Of a DNA stretch of 64,000 bases, positions 53,702 to 63,743 are shown in pieces. The notes under the pieces were generated by a model. The model was not told the origin of the DNA and made no database searches. It saw nothing but the letters and a program-made list of their open reading frames with translations. Position 1 is the first letter of the stretch, and the number at the start of each line of letters is the position of its first letter. The DNA is from Naumovozyma dairenensis CBS 421. Taxonomy: Eukaryota > Ascomycota > Saccharomycetes > Saccharomycetales > Saccharomycetaceae. The stretch spans positions 558,001 to 622,000 of the forward strand of contig NC_016487.1 of NCBI RefSeq assembly GCF_000227115.2, given 5' to 3'. A program made the position numbers and the translations under genes.

Positions 53702-55444
53702 TTACTTATTCCTTCTAACTCTGATTATCTCGTCAAGCTTAAATTCCACAGCACATCTTGTCTTTATTAACGATAAAACAGGCCACGTACTTTGTTCACC
53801 ACATTTAATCCAATATGGTATATTATTCAATTGACCTTCAATGATTCTTGTTATCGAGAGATTCTTCATTCGTGGCACGATAGCAATTTCGATTGCAGAT
53901 CTTGGTGTCTTTTCATCAATGATTAATCTTTTGATCCAGGAACTTAGTAAGCCTAAATTATCTAATACTTGCATTCTATGATGAAATTCTAACGTCGTGA
54001 TATTTTTCAATTTCCTTTCCAAATGATATTTAAATTTAAATGCCAGCGGTTCCATCTCGGTGAAATTTAATTGGGGAATACCTAATTCTGGTAAATTAAT
54101 ATTATTAGCTGTCTCGGGATAATGTTTGTAATAATAGTATTTCGAAGTCTTAATCTCATGTTTCAAGTCATTTACCACTAGGGGAGCCAAGTATGGCCTT
54201 GCCAAGGAGACAATAAAATTGTTCACATTAAATAATTCAGTCAATCTTGTATATGGACTCTCAGTTTCATTACTATTCACTGCATTCTCTGGAGTTAAAA
54301 ATTGATTAGTCTTATTTTTCTCCTCTGTCAAAAATGATTCAATTTCATTATCTAGATTCTTGCATAATAATTTGGTACCTTCTGATATAACGCCGGACCC
54401 AAGGCTGCAATTAATAGCAGATCTTATAAGAATATTTGGTGTAGTCACATAATTTAATAAATTGGGACAAGATTTATCAGTGGGATGAATAACTATATTG
54501 AATACTTTCCCAGTCAATTGATATGCTTCTTCAAATGTTATATCTTTAATAATATATTTCAAAACAAATTGAATGAAAAGATAAACATCTTGTGAATAGC
54601 CATGATGAATTAAATTTTGAATCAGTGTGCCTAAATTCAAATGTTGTTCCAAATTACCATACCCACAACTTTTCAATAATTCAAAATCGTCTTTAATAAT
54701 GTTTAAAATATAATCATCAGAGAATAATTCTTCCAATTCTTCATTAGGCATACAACCGAAAACAGCAGCAACACATGCACCCATAGAACTACCGCTTATG
54801 ATATTTGGCATTAAATCTTGTAACAATAAACCTTTGATAACACCTAAATGGAAAAGTCCAAATAATGAGCCACCTTGTAATATCAATGCTGTGGTCCCCA
54901 ATGATAATTTACATCTTTGGAAAAATGCCGTAGGGACCATAGCTTCATCTAACAACTCTAATCCATCGATAGTCTTCTCCAAATATTGTTCAATTAATAA
55001 TTTCGTCCCCATCAATGACTTTGTAAACAATTTCTTATCTACAATTCCAGCAAAATTCCTCAACATACATGGACCCGTCGTTGAAAATTTCTCCTTAATT
55101 AATTCTAAATCATTATTATCCAATGCCTTAATCAATATTGAATATTGTTCCAAGACAGAATTAAAATCATACCTTCTTGAAAAAAAATTCCGTCTCCATA
55201 AATTAGCTCCAGTAATCTCATCAACCATACTAGCACTGGTAAACCACGAGTAGTAAGATGGACAATCATCTAGTTCTTTAATGGCTTCATAATAAACGAC
55301 TCTAGAATGCGGTCTCACATAATTAATCAATTTGTGTGTCCAGAATAATATAATGTCTGATATCACATGTAATACATCCCATACGAATGGCGGAATATGA
55401 TCCAATGTCGCATATACAGCAGATAATAACCACGTTTGTAACAT
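53702..55444 (-). CDS. TGL3: lipid-droplet triacylglycerol lipase Tgl3 (patatin type)
   Basis: This 580-residue protein is the main yeast triacylglycerol lipase and also has lysophospholipid acyltransferase activity in S. cerevisiae. An N-terminal hydrophobic region (YATLDHIPPFVWDVL) precedes the patatin domain. The nucleophile Ser220 is in SGSSMGAC, and the oxyanion-type LILQGGSLFGLFHLGV lies just before it. It is about 60 residues shorter than S. cerevisiae Tgl3 (642). It lacks the first 19 residues or so and the Ser/Pro-rich insert that in S. cerevisiae follows KYYYYKHYP. Sequence on both sides of that insert is well conserved, so this looks like a natural length difference in a disordered loop. 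Confidence 0.96.
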   Translation of the reverse strand: MLQTWLLSAVYATLDHIPPFVWDVLHVISDIILFWTHKLINYVRPHSRVVYYEAIKELDDCPSYYSWFTSASMVDEITGANLWRRNFFSRRYDFNSVLEQYSILIKALDNNDLELIKEKFSTTGPCMLRNFAGIVDKKLFTKSLMGTKLLIEQYLEKTIDGLELLDEAMVPTAFFQRCKLSLGTTALILQGGSLFGLFHLGVIKGLLLQDLMPNIISGSSMGACVAAVFGCMPNEELEELFSDDYILNIIKDDFELLKSCGYGNLEQHLNLGTLIQNLIHHGYSQDVYLFIQFVLKYIIKDITFEEAYQLTGKVFNIVIHPTDKSCPNLLNYVTTPNILIRSAINCSLGSGVISEGTKLLCKNLDNEIESFLTEEKNKTNQFLTPENAVNSNETESPYTRLTELFNVNNFIVSLARPYLAPLVVNDLKHEIKTSKYYYYKHYPETANNINLPELGIPQLNFTEMEPLAFKFKYHLERKLKNITTLEFHHRMQVLDNLGLLSSWIKRLIIDEKTPRSAIEIAIVPRMKNLSITRIIEGQLNNIPYWIKCGEQSTWPVLSLIKTRCAVEFKLDEIIRVRRNK

Positions 55445-55762
55445 ATTTTTATATTTTCCTCAATACTTTTAAAAACCTTGTTTATTGCATTCTTGATCTG
55501 TTACCAACACCAAATTACTTACTTTAGCAAACAGGTAATTTGACTCAAGACAGAATAATCTGCTATTCGTGTAGAACGTACCTTTATTGATTGAATATTC
55601 ATCGCAGTTGCTGTAAGGGACAAATGGACCGACTGCTAACCCAAAACGTCTTTTTGGTACCGTCCTCTGTACTTCCAAGTTTGTTCTCTTTAACTTCCAT
55701 ACCACGTGATGGGAAATTTGAAATTTTGTTTAGTTCGACTAGTTTTAAAAAAGTAAAATTAA

Positions 55763-55771
55763 AGTGGCAAA
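55763..55771 (+). promoter_or_regulatory. PRE5: variant Rpn4 proteasome element (PACE) upstream of PRE5
   Basis: AGTGGCAAA differs by one base from the Rpn4-binding consensus GGTGGCAAA and lies 152 bp upstream of the PRE5 ATG. Rpn4 coordinates proteasome genes in S. cerevisiae, and variants starting with A are known among its targets. The rest of the 55445-55922 spacer between divergent TGL3 and PRE5 shows no gene. Confidence 0.55.
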
Positions 55772-55922
55772 TACCTAATTTAAGGTGGGAAACCAGGTAA
55801 AAGTAGTCAATTAATTCAAGAGATCATTCATTTAAGAGCCAATTGAACAATTTGTGTGATTGCCATAGAGAGATTATTACGATTAGGCTAAGGTATACAT
55901 AGAAAAGAATAGAAAAGGAAAA

Positions 55923-56624
55923 ATGTTCAGAAATAATTACGATGGTGATACCGTTACATTTTCTCCTACAGGTAGATTATTCCAAGTAGAATATGCCCTC
56001 GAGGCAATCAAGCAAGGTAGTGTAACTGTCGGCCTACGTTCGAAGAAACATGCGGTCCTGGTTGCACTAAAGAGAAATGCAGATGAATTATCATCGTATC
56101 AAAAGAAAATAATCAAATGTGATGAACATTTAGGTCTTGCGTTGGCTGGTTTGGCTCCAGATGCAAGAGTACTAAGTAATTATTTGAGACAACAATGTAA
56201 TTATTCAAGTTTGATTTATAACAGGAAACTATCAGTCGAGAAAGCTGGCCATTTACTTTGTGATAAAGCCCAAAAAAATACTCAATCTTACGGGGGAAGA
56301 CCTTATGGGGTTGGTCTATTGATTGTTGGTCATGATAATAGTGGACCTCATCTATTGGAGTTCCAACCTTCAGGGAATACTGTAGAATTATATGGGTCAG
56401 CCATTGGGGCTCGTTCACAAGGTGCTAAGACATACTTGGAAAGAGTTCTTGATCAATTCATTGAAATTGAAGATCCTGAGGAATTAATTAAAACTGGGGT
56501 TGAGTCTTTGAAACAATCTTTGAAAGACGAAACTTTAAGTACCGAGAATCTATCAATTGCAATAGTTGGTGAAGATATTCCATTTACTCTGTATGATGGT
56601 GATAACGTTTCAAAATATTTATAA
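55923..56624 (+). CDS. PRE5: 20S proteasome alpha-6 subunit Pre5
   Basis: The 233-residue alpha-type subunit matches S. cerevisiae Pre5 (234). The N-terminal alpha-subunit signature DTVTFSPTGRLFQVEYALEA is intact (residues 9-28). It is followed by the Ntn-hydrolase fold (SVTVGLRSKKHAVL, GLALAGLAPDARVL, YGVGLLIVGHD). As an alpha subunit it has no catalytic threonine and forms part of the gated outer ring. Position next to TGL3 matches YMR314W, and this is the last gene of the chromosome-XIII-like block here. Confidence 0.97.
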   Translation: MFRNNYDGDTVTFSPTGRLFQVEYALEAIKQGSVTVGLRSKKHAVLVALKRNADELSSYQKKIIKCDEHLGLALAGLAPDARVLSNYLRQQCNYSSLIYNRKLSVEKAGHLLCDKAQKNTQSYGGRPYGVGLLIVGHDNSGPHLLEFQPSGNTVELYGSAIGARSQGAKTYLERVLDQFIEIEDPEELIKTGVESLKQSLKDETLSTENLSIAIVGEDIPFTLYDGDNVSKYL

Positions 56625-57124
56625 ACGACTGGAAAAATAAATAAAGAAAAAAAATCATATAATATCATATAGATATTGTTATCTAAAGGTACATAAAAAT
56701 AACAATTTTAACGCAATATCAAACTAATATAATGCTTTAGTCTCACGTGCTGTCGTTGTTGGCAATGCTATGCTAGTCAAGCAAAGTATACTTTTTTTGG
56801 TTCAAAGTAAATAAATATTAAAATATATAGAAGGTATGTTTTATACAGAACTAAATCATGTAAAAAACTTTTGAAATTGCAGTAGTCGAAAACTCATGAT
56901 TTTCATACTTCATTGAAAAGTTTTAAGATCAACTGAAAGTTATAGAGAGACTTCACAAAAACAACCACCACAATTCAGAGATCNNNNNNNNNNNNNNNNN
57001 NNNTTAATTATAGGAAATAAGCTATCTAACCTTACCTTTTTAAAACGGATAAATTAGTGAGAGGTCAGAATAATGATAACCCCAATACACTGAACTACAA
57101 AATCATCAAAAATATAATTCAATT
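56625..57124. other. spacer with 20-N assembly gap upstream of tRNA-Leu
   Basis: The run of N at 56984-57003 is a standard 20-N placeholder of unknown true length, 121 bp upstream of the tRNA gene. Synteny with S. cerevisiae chromosome XIII stops here. Nothing else was recognised. Confidence 0.9.
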
Positions 57125-57208
57125 GGAGGGTTGGCCGAGTGGTCTAAGGCGGCAGACTTAAGATCTGTTGGACGGTTGTCCGCGCGAGTTCGAACCTCGC
57201 ATCCTTCA
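57125..57208 (+). tRNA. tRNA-Leu (anticodon UAA)
   Basis: The 84-nt sequence is identical to the minus-strand copy at 17324-17407, with the same cloverleaf, A and B boxes, TAA anticodon and no intron. A T7 run at 57212-57218 is the Pol III terminator. The last 14 bp of 5' flank are identical to those of the other copy, and the 3' flanks are also similar, showing duplication beyond the tRNA itself. Confidence 0.97.
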
Positions 57209-58882
57209 TTATTTTTTTGTATTTTTTTTACTAATATGATATAAATGGATGACGCAAAATTTGAACAACAAAGGGGTGTTTCTTTTTTATGTTGTTTGTT
57301 TTTCATTATTCTGCACTTTCCAATCCCACTCCATATATATAAGAGTTATTACTCCGTATGAGGTTTCCTCTACAATGTCCCTTTTTCAACAGTATAAGAG
57401 AAATGTTTAGAGAAAATCCAGGACATCAGATACTTTTCTTATTCAAGTTATATGTTTTTAACTGTCTGTTCTTCTTTTAAGAGGCTTTCATATATTTGTA
57501 TGTAAATTATTACCTTCAGTTGTAATTATTATTTTAAATTGGCTTTCTTTATTACTAAGATAAATTATACAATAAAAACCACAACAATGTTCCAAATAAA
57601 AGGGTAAAACCGGAGTGAAGTTCTTTTTATCATTCTTCATATTTGATAGTTGTTGTTTTGTTTAACTTTATGAAAATTTGTTATATCTTTTTGTTCAAAA
57701 TTAGTGTATACTCGCGAGAGAGTCTAGGGTATTAATTGTCATAAACATGTTCTTCTTACCAATAAGTTAGGCCGTTTATGAAACAAATTTTCCGTTATTA
57801 CAAAAACATTTCTACTCTCATGGGTTGTGAAACGCCTTTTATTATTATTGCGTCATTAAAATTTTATTTCTAATCAAAAAAAATTGCATTTAAAAGGACA
57901 ATTTTTATGAGGGTTTCTTGGATGCTGCCTTTAGAAGTAATGGCAAAAGAGCAGGAATTATCTCTGTGCTATGTAACAGAGGAAATGGGGAGGGCGGGTT
58001 GGTAATTCCGGGATTAAAGATGGGCGTTGATAGAAGACATTTTGCAAGCATTTCCAACTAAATGGGAATTAATAGCAGTATGGCCATTAAAAATATTAAT
58101 TAACTTACGTGAATAATAATGAGGGGGGAATGAGATGAACTTCGGTTATAGTCCGCATCAAAACAATTTTACTATATCTTTTAAGAAACTAAAGTCGCTT
58201 TTATTACTAGAAGCAATTCTCCAAGTAAAACGAAGAGCAACATCCCGATAAGCCATGACAAGACCAACGAAACCTTTCAAAGAAACATTTGCACTAGAGA
58301 CCTTAGTTTAGGGTGGAGAATGAAGAGTGGAACGGCTGAAGGTGTTGTATATATAAATATATATAGATAGATAGATACATATATATTTACCCATTGAGGA
58401 AAATCGGGTGCCGTAACCGGAGCAACGAAATGCAAGCCCGAAACTCGATGACCACATCAGATTTCATATTAGATGACGCGCTAAAGCAAAACTACGTATG
58501 TAATCATACGTAAAAAGAAAACGTATATTCATATTAGAAGCTACTATCTGTTTACAATTCTATCATTTTTCATAATGTAACGTCTTCTATAATTAATTAC
58601 ATACTGCAAAAAACAGCTTGCTCGTATAAAAATCATTATACCTCTAAATATCTTTCAAAATTGATTCGTTGATTCCAAGATGTATTTATTGTCAATACCA
58701 ACCACACGTGCTTATTGTTTCCCCCTCATTGAGTGAACGTTCTTGTTCCTTTGGAATTTCTCGAAGGCTTCCCCACGTAGAGTTCAATTTAATTAACCCT
58801 CACTAGGAGAAAAAAAAACTTCCTTCTCCTTCATAGACAAATATACGTCACAACTAAGAGTAACACCCGTACCAAAGATTCC

Positions 58883-58889
58883 GGGTGCA
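58883..58889 (-). promoter_or_regulatory. SIT1: Aft1-type iron-response element (distal)
   Basis: GGGTGCA is the reverse complement of TGCACCC, the high-affinity Aft1/Aft2 core. It is about 585 bp upstream of the siderophore transporter ATG. Confidence 0.5.
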
Positions 58890-59248
58890 GTTTGAGTTTC
58901 CCCTCCCCCGTACGCCTTTATCTTAGAGGGGGCTTTGTCAAAACCCTTTCAAGGACAAAAGCCACATCAAGCCCCGCAAGAGAACCCTCTTCTTAGTTGG
59001 GTCTGTCCCATGGCAATTCCTAATTCGGTAAAGATAGGCTAAATGCAAACACATATAGACGCATTGTCGGAGAAGACCTTGCACACCGCCGTCTATCTTC
59101 TTTAAGCCGCACGTTTTTCATTTTTTCATTTTTTTTTTTTTTTTTTTCTATGTTTTCAGGTTTTTATACGCTTATTATTTTATATCAGTATCATTATTAT
59201 AGAAACGAAAAAAACGAAGAAAATGTTGTACAGACTATAATGGGAAAC

Positions 59249-59255
59249 TGCACCC
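59249..59255 (+). promoter_or_regulatory. SIT1: Aft1-type iron-response element (proximal)
   Basis: TGCACCC exactly matches the Aft1/Aft2 core and lies about 220 bp upstream of the transporter ATG, a typical distance. Paired with the distal inverted copy, it predicts induction when iron is scarce. Confidence 0.65.
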
Positions 59256-59473
59256 TTCCTTTCCTTTCCTTTCCTTTACGTATAACTTTTTTGTTCTTCA
59301 TTGAATAATAAAAATATGGAAACCTGAATCAATATTAAGCATCATATATAAGGGCTCATCTCATCGCAAGCTCATCTCAATTCATCCCGATTTCCCTTGC
59401 TATACTCTGTACAATTAACCTATAACTTATATATCTATATATCATAAGATAAACAGTGCAAGATAATACAAAG

Positions 59474-61390
59474 ATGTCATTAGAATCATCTCACTCCAAC
59501 CAAGGAGAAGAGGAAATCGCACAAAAGGAAACCTACAGCGTTCATTCCACGGACATTTCCTCAGGATCAGAAATCAGTATCAAAGATGCTGGTGTTCAAA
59601 ACATTGAAGTATACGCAGAACAATACAAGAAACCATACTATCGTGTCTTACTATTTTTCTCTTTATTCTTAGTCGCTTACGCATACGGTCTAGATGGTAA
59701 CATCCGTTACACATACCAAGCTTACGCCACATCATCATACTCTCAGCATTCTCTCCTTTCCACTGTCAATTGTATCAAGACAGTCATTGCCGCAGCTGGA
59801 CAAATTTGGTTCGCTAGAGCATCCGACATCTTCGGAAGATTAACCATGCTCATCATCGCTATCTTATTCTATGTAGTAGGTACCATTATTGAATCACAAG
59901 CAACTAACGTCGCTAGATTCACTGCAGGTGGTTGTTTCTATCAAGTCGGCTACACAGGAGCTATGTTAATCGTTGAAGTCATCGCTACTGATTTTTCTAA
60001 TTTAAATTGGAGATTATTAGCATTGTTTGTCCCTGCTTTACCATTCATTATTAATACTTGGATTAGTGGTGATGTCACATCCGCAGTTGGTGGGGATTGG
60101 AAATGGGGGATCGGGATGTGGGCTTTCATTTTCCCGTTGGCTTGTATCCCATTGGGTTGTTGTATGTTACACATGAGATATTTGGCTAATAAGAATTCAA
60201 AGGATAAATTGGCTAAACATGTTATGGTTCCAAAGGATAAGGAATGGAAAAGATATTTCTTCATTGACGTTTTGTTTTGGAAATTGGATATGATTGGATT
60301 ATTATTGATGGTTTGTTTCTTTGGATGTGTGTTGGTTCCATTCACTTTGGCTGGGGGTATGAATAGTGAATGGAAAACTGCTCATATTATTGTTCCAGAA
60401 GTTATTGGTTGGGTCGTTTGTTTACCATTGTACATTTTATGGGAAATGAAATTTTCTAAACATCCTCTAACTCCATGGGCTTTATTGAAAGATAGAGGTG
60501 TATTCTCTGCTTTGATTATTGCTACAATGATTAATTTCTGTTGGTACATGCAAGGTGATTATATGTATACTGTCTTAGTAGTAGCTGTTCATGAATCTGT
60601 CAAATCAGCCACAAGAATTACATCTTTGTATTCTTTCGTCTCTGTTCTAACTGGTACAGGGTTGGGTCTTGTTTTGATTAAAGTGAGAAGAACCAAACCA
60701 TTCATTATATTTGGTATCAGTATGTGGTTCGTTGCATTCGGTTTATTAATTCGTTACCGTGGTGACTCTGCTTCTCATGCAGGTATTATTGGTTCATTAT
60801 GTTTGTTAGGTTTCGGTGCAGGGTTCTTCACTTACACAACACAAGCTTCCATCCAAGCTACTACTAGATCTCATCAAAAGCTTGCAGTCATTACTGCCCT
60901 TTATTTGGCAGCATATAATATTGGATCTGGGTTAGGATCCGCCGTTTCAGGTGCTGTTTGGACTAACGTCTTGCCCGATAGAATTTCCAAAGCTATTGCA
61001 AATCAAACACTAGCCGCTGAAGCTTATGGATCTCCATTTACATTTATCATAACTAATACTTGGGGTACCCCAGATAGAATGGCTGTTGTTAAAGCATACA
61101 GAGATGTTCAAAAAATCCTTTGTATCATTGGTCTTTGTTTCTGTATCCCATTACTTTGTGCTGCTTTATTTCTAAGAAATCATAGATTAGAAGATGTTGT
61201 CGCACTTAATGAATTGGATGAAAAGAATGTCAAAGAAGATGATCCCGTGGTTGATTTCCTTGCTAAATTTATTCCATCTTTAAGAAATAAGAAAAATTCT
61301 GGAAATATTCCTAACACAACTCATAATAATAACTATAATAATAACAGTGATATTGAACTTGTTAATACCAAATCTACAGAAACTGTTTAA
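59474..61390 (+). CDS. SIT1: siderophore-iron transporter Sit1/Arn family (MFS)
   Basis: The 638-residue major facilitator superfamily protein has about 14 membrane segments, like the Arn family (S. cerevisiae Sit1/Arn3 has 628 residues). Highly similar segments include LDGNIRYTYQAYATSSYSQ, NWRLLALFVPALPFIINTW and MQGDYMYTVLVVAVHES. Sit1 takes up ferrioxamine-type siderophores through proton symport after endosomal cycling. Similarity is strongest to Sit1, but other Arn members are alternatives. The start is the ATG at 59474; a longer frame starts with GTG at 59456. The C-terminal tail has an Asn-rich stretch. Aft1-type sites upstream fit iron regulation. It converges with the amino-acid permease gene. 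Confidence 0.92.
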   Translation: MSLESSHSNQGEEEIAQKETYSVHSTDISSGSEISIKDAGVQNIEVYAEQYKKPYYRVLLFFSLFLVAYAYGLDGNIRYTYQAYATSSYSQHSLLSTVNCIKTVIAAAGQIWFARASDIFGRLTMLIIAILFYVVGTIIESQATNVARFTAGGCFYQVGYTGAMLIVEVIATDFSNLNWRLLALFVPALPFIINTWISGDVTSAVGGDWKWGIGMWAFIFPLACIPLGCCMLHMRYLANKNSKDKLAKHVMVPKDKEWKRYFFIDVLFWKLDMIGLLLMVCFFGCVLVPFTLAGGMNSEWKTAHIIVPEVIGWVVCLPLYILWEMKFSKHPLTPWALLKDRGVFSALIIATMINFCWYMQGDYMYTVLVVAVHESVKSATRITSLYSFVSVLTGTGLGLVLIKVRRTKPFIIFGISMWFVAFGLLIRYRGDSASHAGIIGSLCLLGFGAGFFTYTTQASIQATTRSHQKLAVITALYLAAYNIGSGLGSAVSGAVWTNVLPDRISKAIANQTLAAEAYGSPFTFIITNTWGTPDRMAVVKAYRDVQKILCIIGLCFCIPLLCAALFLRNHRLEDVVALNELDEKNVKEDDPVVDFLAKFIPSLRNKKNSGNIPNTTHNNNYNNNSDIELVNTKSTETV

Positions 61391-61958
61391 TTGCATACTT
61401 CACAAATTAATTGATATCCCTTTCTGGCAATAATATTTCCCTTTTCATAACATAACCTTGTATATTACTAATAATGGGTAATTTTACTTATTACTTTATT
61501 TATCATTTATTCACTTAATTTAATTCAATAATAATTTTTCATTTTAACCTTCTTTTATTCATTGGATTTTCCATCTATACTTTACCTAATACAATCGTGT
61601 TTTTACATGATGATGTATGTTGAAAATTGACTAGGTGCGGCCATATGTACACACACATAAAGATCTGAATCTATCAAGCGGGAAAAAAATAAGTCTCTTA
61701 AATATAATCTACAGAATAAGCAGTTCGCCAATGGAATTATTCTTTTTAAACACCAAATTGTATAGTCTAGAAAAAAAGAGGCAGGTTAATTAGAACGTCT
61801 AATTCATTTATTAGATTTTTTGTTAGATGATTATGTATAAGAGGATATAAATGAATAAGGATAAAAAAAAGGATATAAATGCACAGGATTTTTAATATTA
61901 GTATTATGGAATGTAGTTTCGTTTATCGTTAAAAAGTGGGTTGGTTTTTCTCTTTTTC
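61391..61958. other. convergent 3' region SIT1/DIP5
   Basis: AT-rich spacer between convergent genes. No gene or repeat of note was seen. Confidence 0.55.
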
Positions 61959-63743
61959 TTAGAAGATATTACCCAAGAATTTATCGTAGAACCATTCAAA
62001 GTTCTTACCATTTTGTTTAATTCTTTCAGCCTTTTCTGCATCAGCCATCTTACCATCTTCTTCTTCTTGATCAATGGCTGCTTTGAATGTGTAAAGATCA
62101 ACCTTTAATGGATCAATAACCTTAGTCTTGTATGTGAATTTATAACCAAAATAACAAAAGAAGAAAACTGGTAAACCAATGTAACCGGTAATGAAGTTCT
62201 TATAATCGAATTGATGGTTTAAGAAAACTGTAAAATTCTTGATCAAGGCAATTAAGCAACAAAAGAATAATGAAAACCAAGCACCGTATGGTTGGAATGG
62301 TGCAACATAAGCGAAAGTAGATTTGTCAACACCTTGAGCACGAACAGCTCTATCGAAGCAAATGTAAGTGATTAAGATTGAAATCCAACTTAAAATACCA
62401 AAGATGGAAACGACGTTAACAAAATAGTTAAAGATCTTAGCAGATGCAGAAGAAACACACATATAAGCTAATAAACAAAATAGAACTGAAACAGAAAGAG
62501 CATAGTATGGAATACCCCATCTGTTTGTCTTCGCAAAGATCTTGGGAGCTTTGTTATCAATAGCCAAACTGTAAAGAGATCTTGATGAGACATACAAGTC
62601 AGAGTTACATGCACTGAACACGAAAACTAAGACACATGCATTAATAATATGGGGTAGTGCATTAATACCAGAGTTAATGATTGCAACAACAAATGGAGAG
62701 GCAGCAGCAGAGGTACTTGAATTTTTAGCCTTAATCAATAATGGATCATCATAAGCGACACACATACCCAATAGGAAAATACTAATTAAATAGAAGATAA
62801 CAATACGGTACATGGTTAATTTGATTGCCTTTGGAATACTTTTCCTTGGATTTTGAGCTTCAGCGGCAACAATACCAGTTAATTCAATACCTAAATAAGC
62901 GTAAGTGGCGTAAACGAAAACAGAAACGAATGCAACAAATCTACCAGTATCACCAGTGATTGTCTCAGAATATTCTTTAAATGAACCTGGATGTCTCCAA
63001 TATCTGAAACCTAATCTATCATGATCAGGTCCACCACCTAACATTAAGATGAATAATAGAAGCATTAAACCAAGCATAACAAGAACTTTAAATGAAGATA
63101 ACCAAAATTCGAATTCACCAAAGAATCTAACACCAAAGACATTAATAGATACAATAACGACTAAAAAGATAGTAACCCAAACACCTGGGTTAACTTTTTC
63201 CTTATCGACCCAATATTGAATGACTAAAGCAGCAGCGGTCAATTGATTTGGTGGTAAGATGAAATATTTGAAAAGATAAGCATAACCGACCGCGAAACCT
63301 AAAGCAGGATCACAATAACGGGATGCATAACTAGTGAACCCATCTAATGGGATATATGTAGCCATTTCACCTAAACAAGCCATAGTGAAGAAGACTAGAA
63401 GTCCAACGAATGCGTAAGCGATTAAAGTGGATACTGGACCTGCCAATGCTAGAGATGTACCTGTACCGATTAACAGACCTGTCCCTAGAGAACCACCGAT
63501 GGCGATCATTGAGACGTGACGGGCCTTTAGGGCTTTCTTTAGACGAGTACCTTCAGTTTTACCATCGATGTTATATGAATCATTTTCATCTTGGGAACTT
63601 GCAGAACTTATGTTTCTTTCCAAGTCATCGTTTATTAGTTCTTCTTCTTGGATGGGGAGTTTGAATTCCTTCTTGGGGAGTTGTTCGAAGTATTCTTCGT
63701 ACTGATCAGAAGTACTATTTGAAGGAATCTGTCTGATTGTCAT
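61959..63743 (-). CDS. DIP5: dicarboxylic amino-acid permease Dip5
   Basis: This 594-residue permease of the yeast amino-acid transporter family takes up glutamate and aspartate at the plasma membrane. After an acidic cytosolic N terminus of about 75 residues comes the first membrane helix in ARHVSMIAIGGSLGTGLLIG, then about 12 segments. Strongly conserved parts are YLFKYFILPPNQLTAAALVI, GGGPDHDRLGFRYW and the C-terminal NGKNFEWFYDKFLGNIF. Length and sequence match S. cerevisiae Dip5 (608). In the family, Lys residues in the N-terminal tail are ubiquitinated for endocytosis. The start at 63743 is the first ATG. In S. cerevisiae DIP5 (YPL265W) is close to FUM1, which also occurs in this window. 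Confidence 0.94.
   Translation of the reverse strand: MTIRQIPSNSTSDQYEEYFEQLPKKEFKLPIQEEELINDDLERNISSASSQDENDSYNIDGKTEGTRLKKALKARHVSMIAIGGSLGTGLLIGTGTSLALAGPVSTLIAYAFVGLLVFFTMACLGEMATYIPLDGFTSYASRYCDPALGFAVGYAYLFKYFILPPNQLTAAALVIQYWVDKEKVNPGVWVTIFLVVIVSINVFGVRFFGEFEFWLSSFKVLVMLGLMLLLFILMLGGGPDHDRLGFRYWRHPGSFKEYSETITGDTGRFVAFVSVFVYATYAYLGIELTGIVAAEAQNPRKSIPKAIKLTMYRIVIFYLISIFLLGMCVAYDDPLLIKAKNSSTSAAASPFVVAIINSGINALPHIINACVLVFVFSACNSDLYVSSRSLYSLAIDNKAPKIFAKTNRWGIPYYALSVSVLFCLLAYMCVSSASAKIFNYFVNVVSIFGILSWISILITYICFDRAVRAQGVDKSTFAYVAPFQPYGAWFSLFFCCLIALIKNFTVFLNHQFDYKNFITGYIGLPVFFFCYFGYKFTYKTKVIDPLKVDLYTFKAAIDQEEEDGKMADAEKAERIKQNGKNFEWFYDKFLGNIF

Larger units (their letters stand above)
57219..59473. 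other. 2.2-kb gene-free region upstream of the siderophore transporter gene
   Basis: No protein gene or recognisable structured RNA was seen. The region has a TAGA-type repeat near 58360-58380, a long T-run near 59128-59148, a CCTTT repeat at about 59256-59277, and GC-richer short stretches near 58400-58450 and 58880-58960. Two Aft1-type sites are listed separately. The length may reflect an extended promoter or sequence lost at the synteny break. Confidence 0.45.

Noticed and set aside
54798..55253. 151-codon plus-strand frame inside TGL3
   Set aside because: It is an antisense shadow of the conserved lipase gene.
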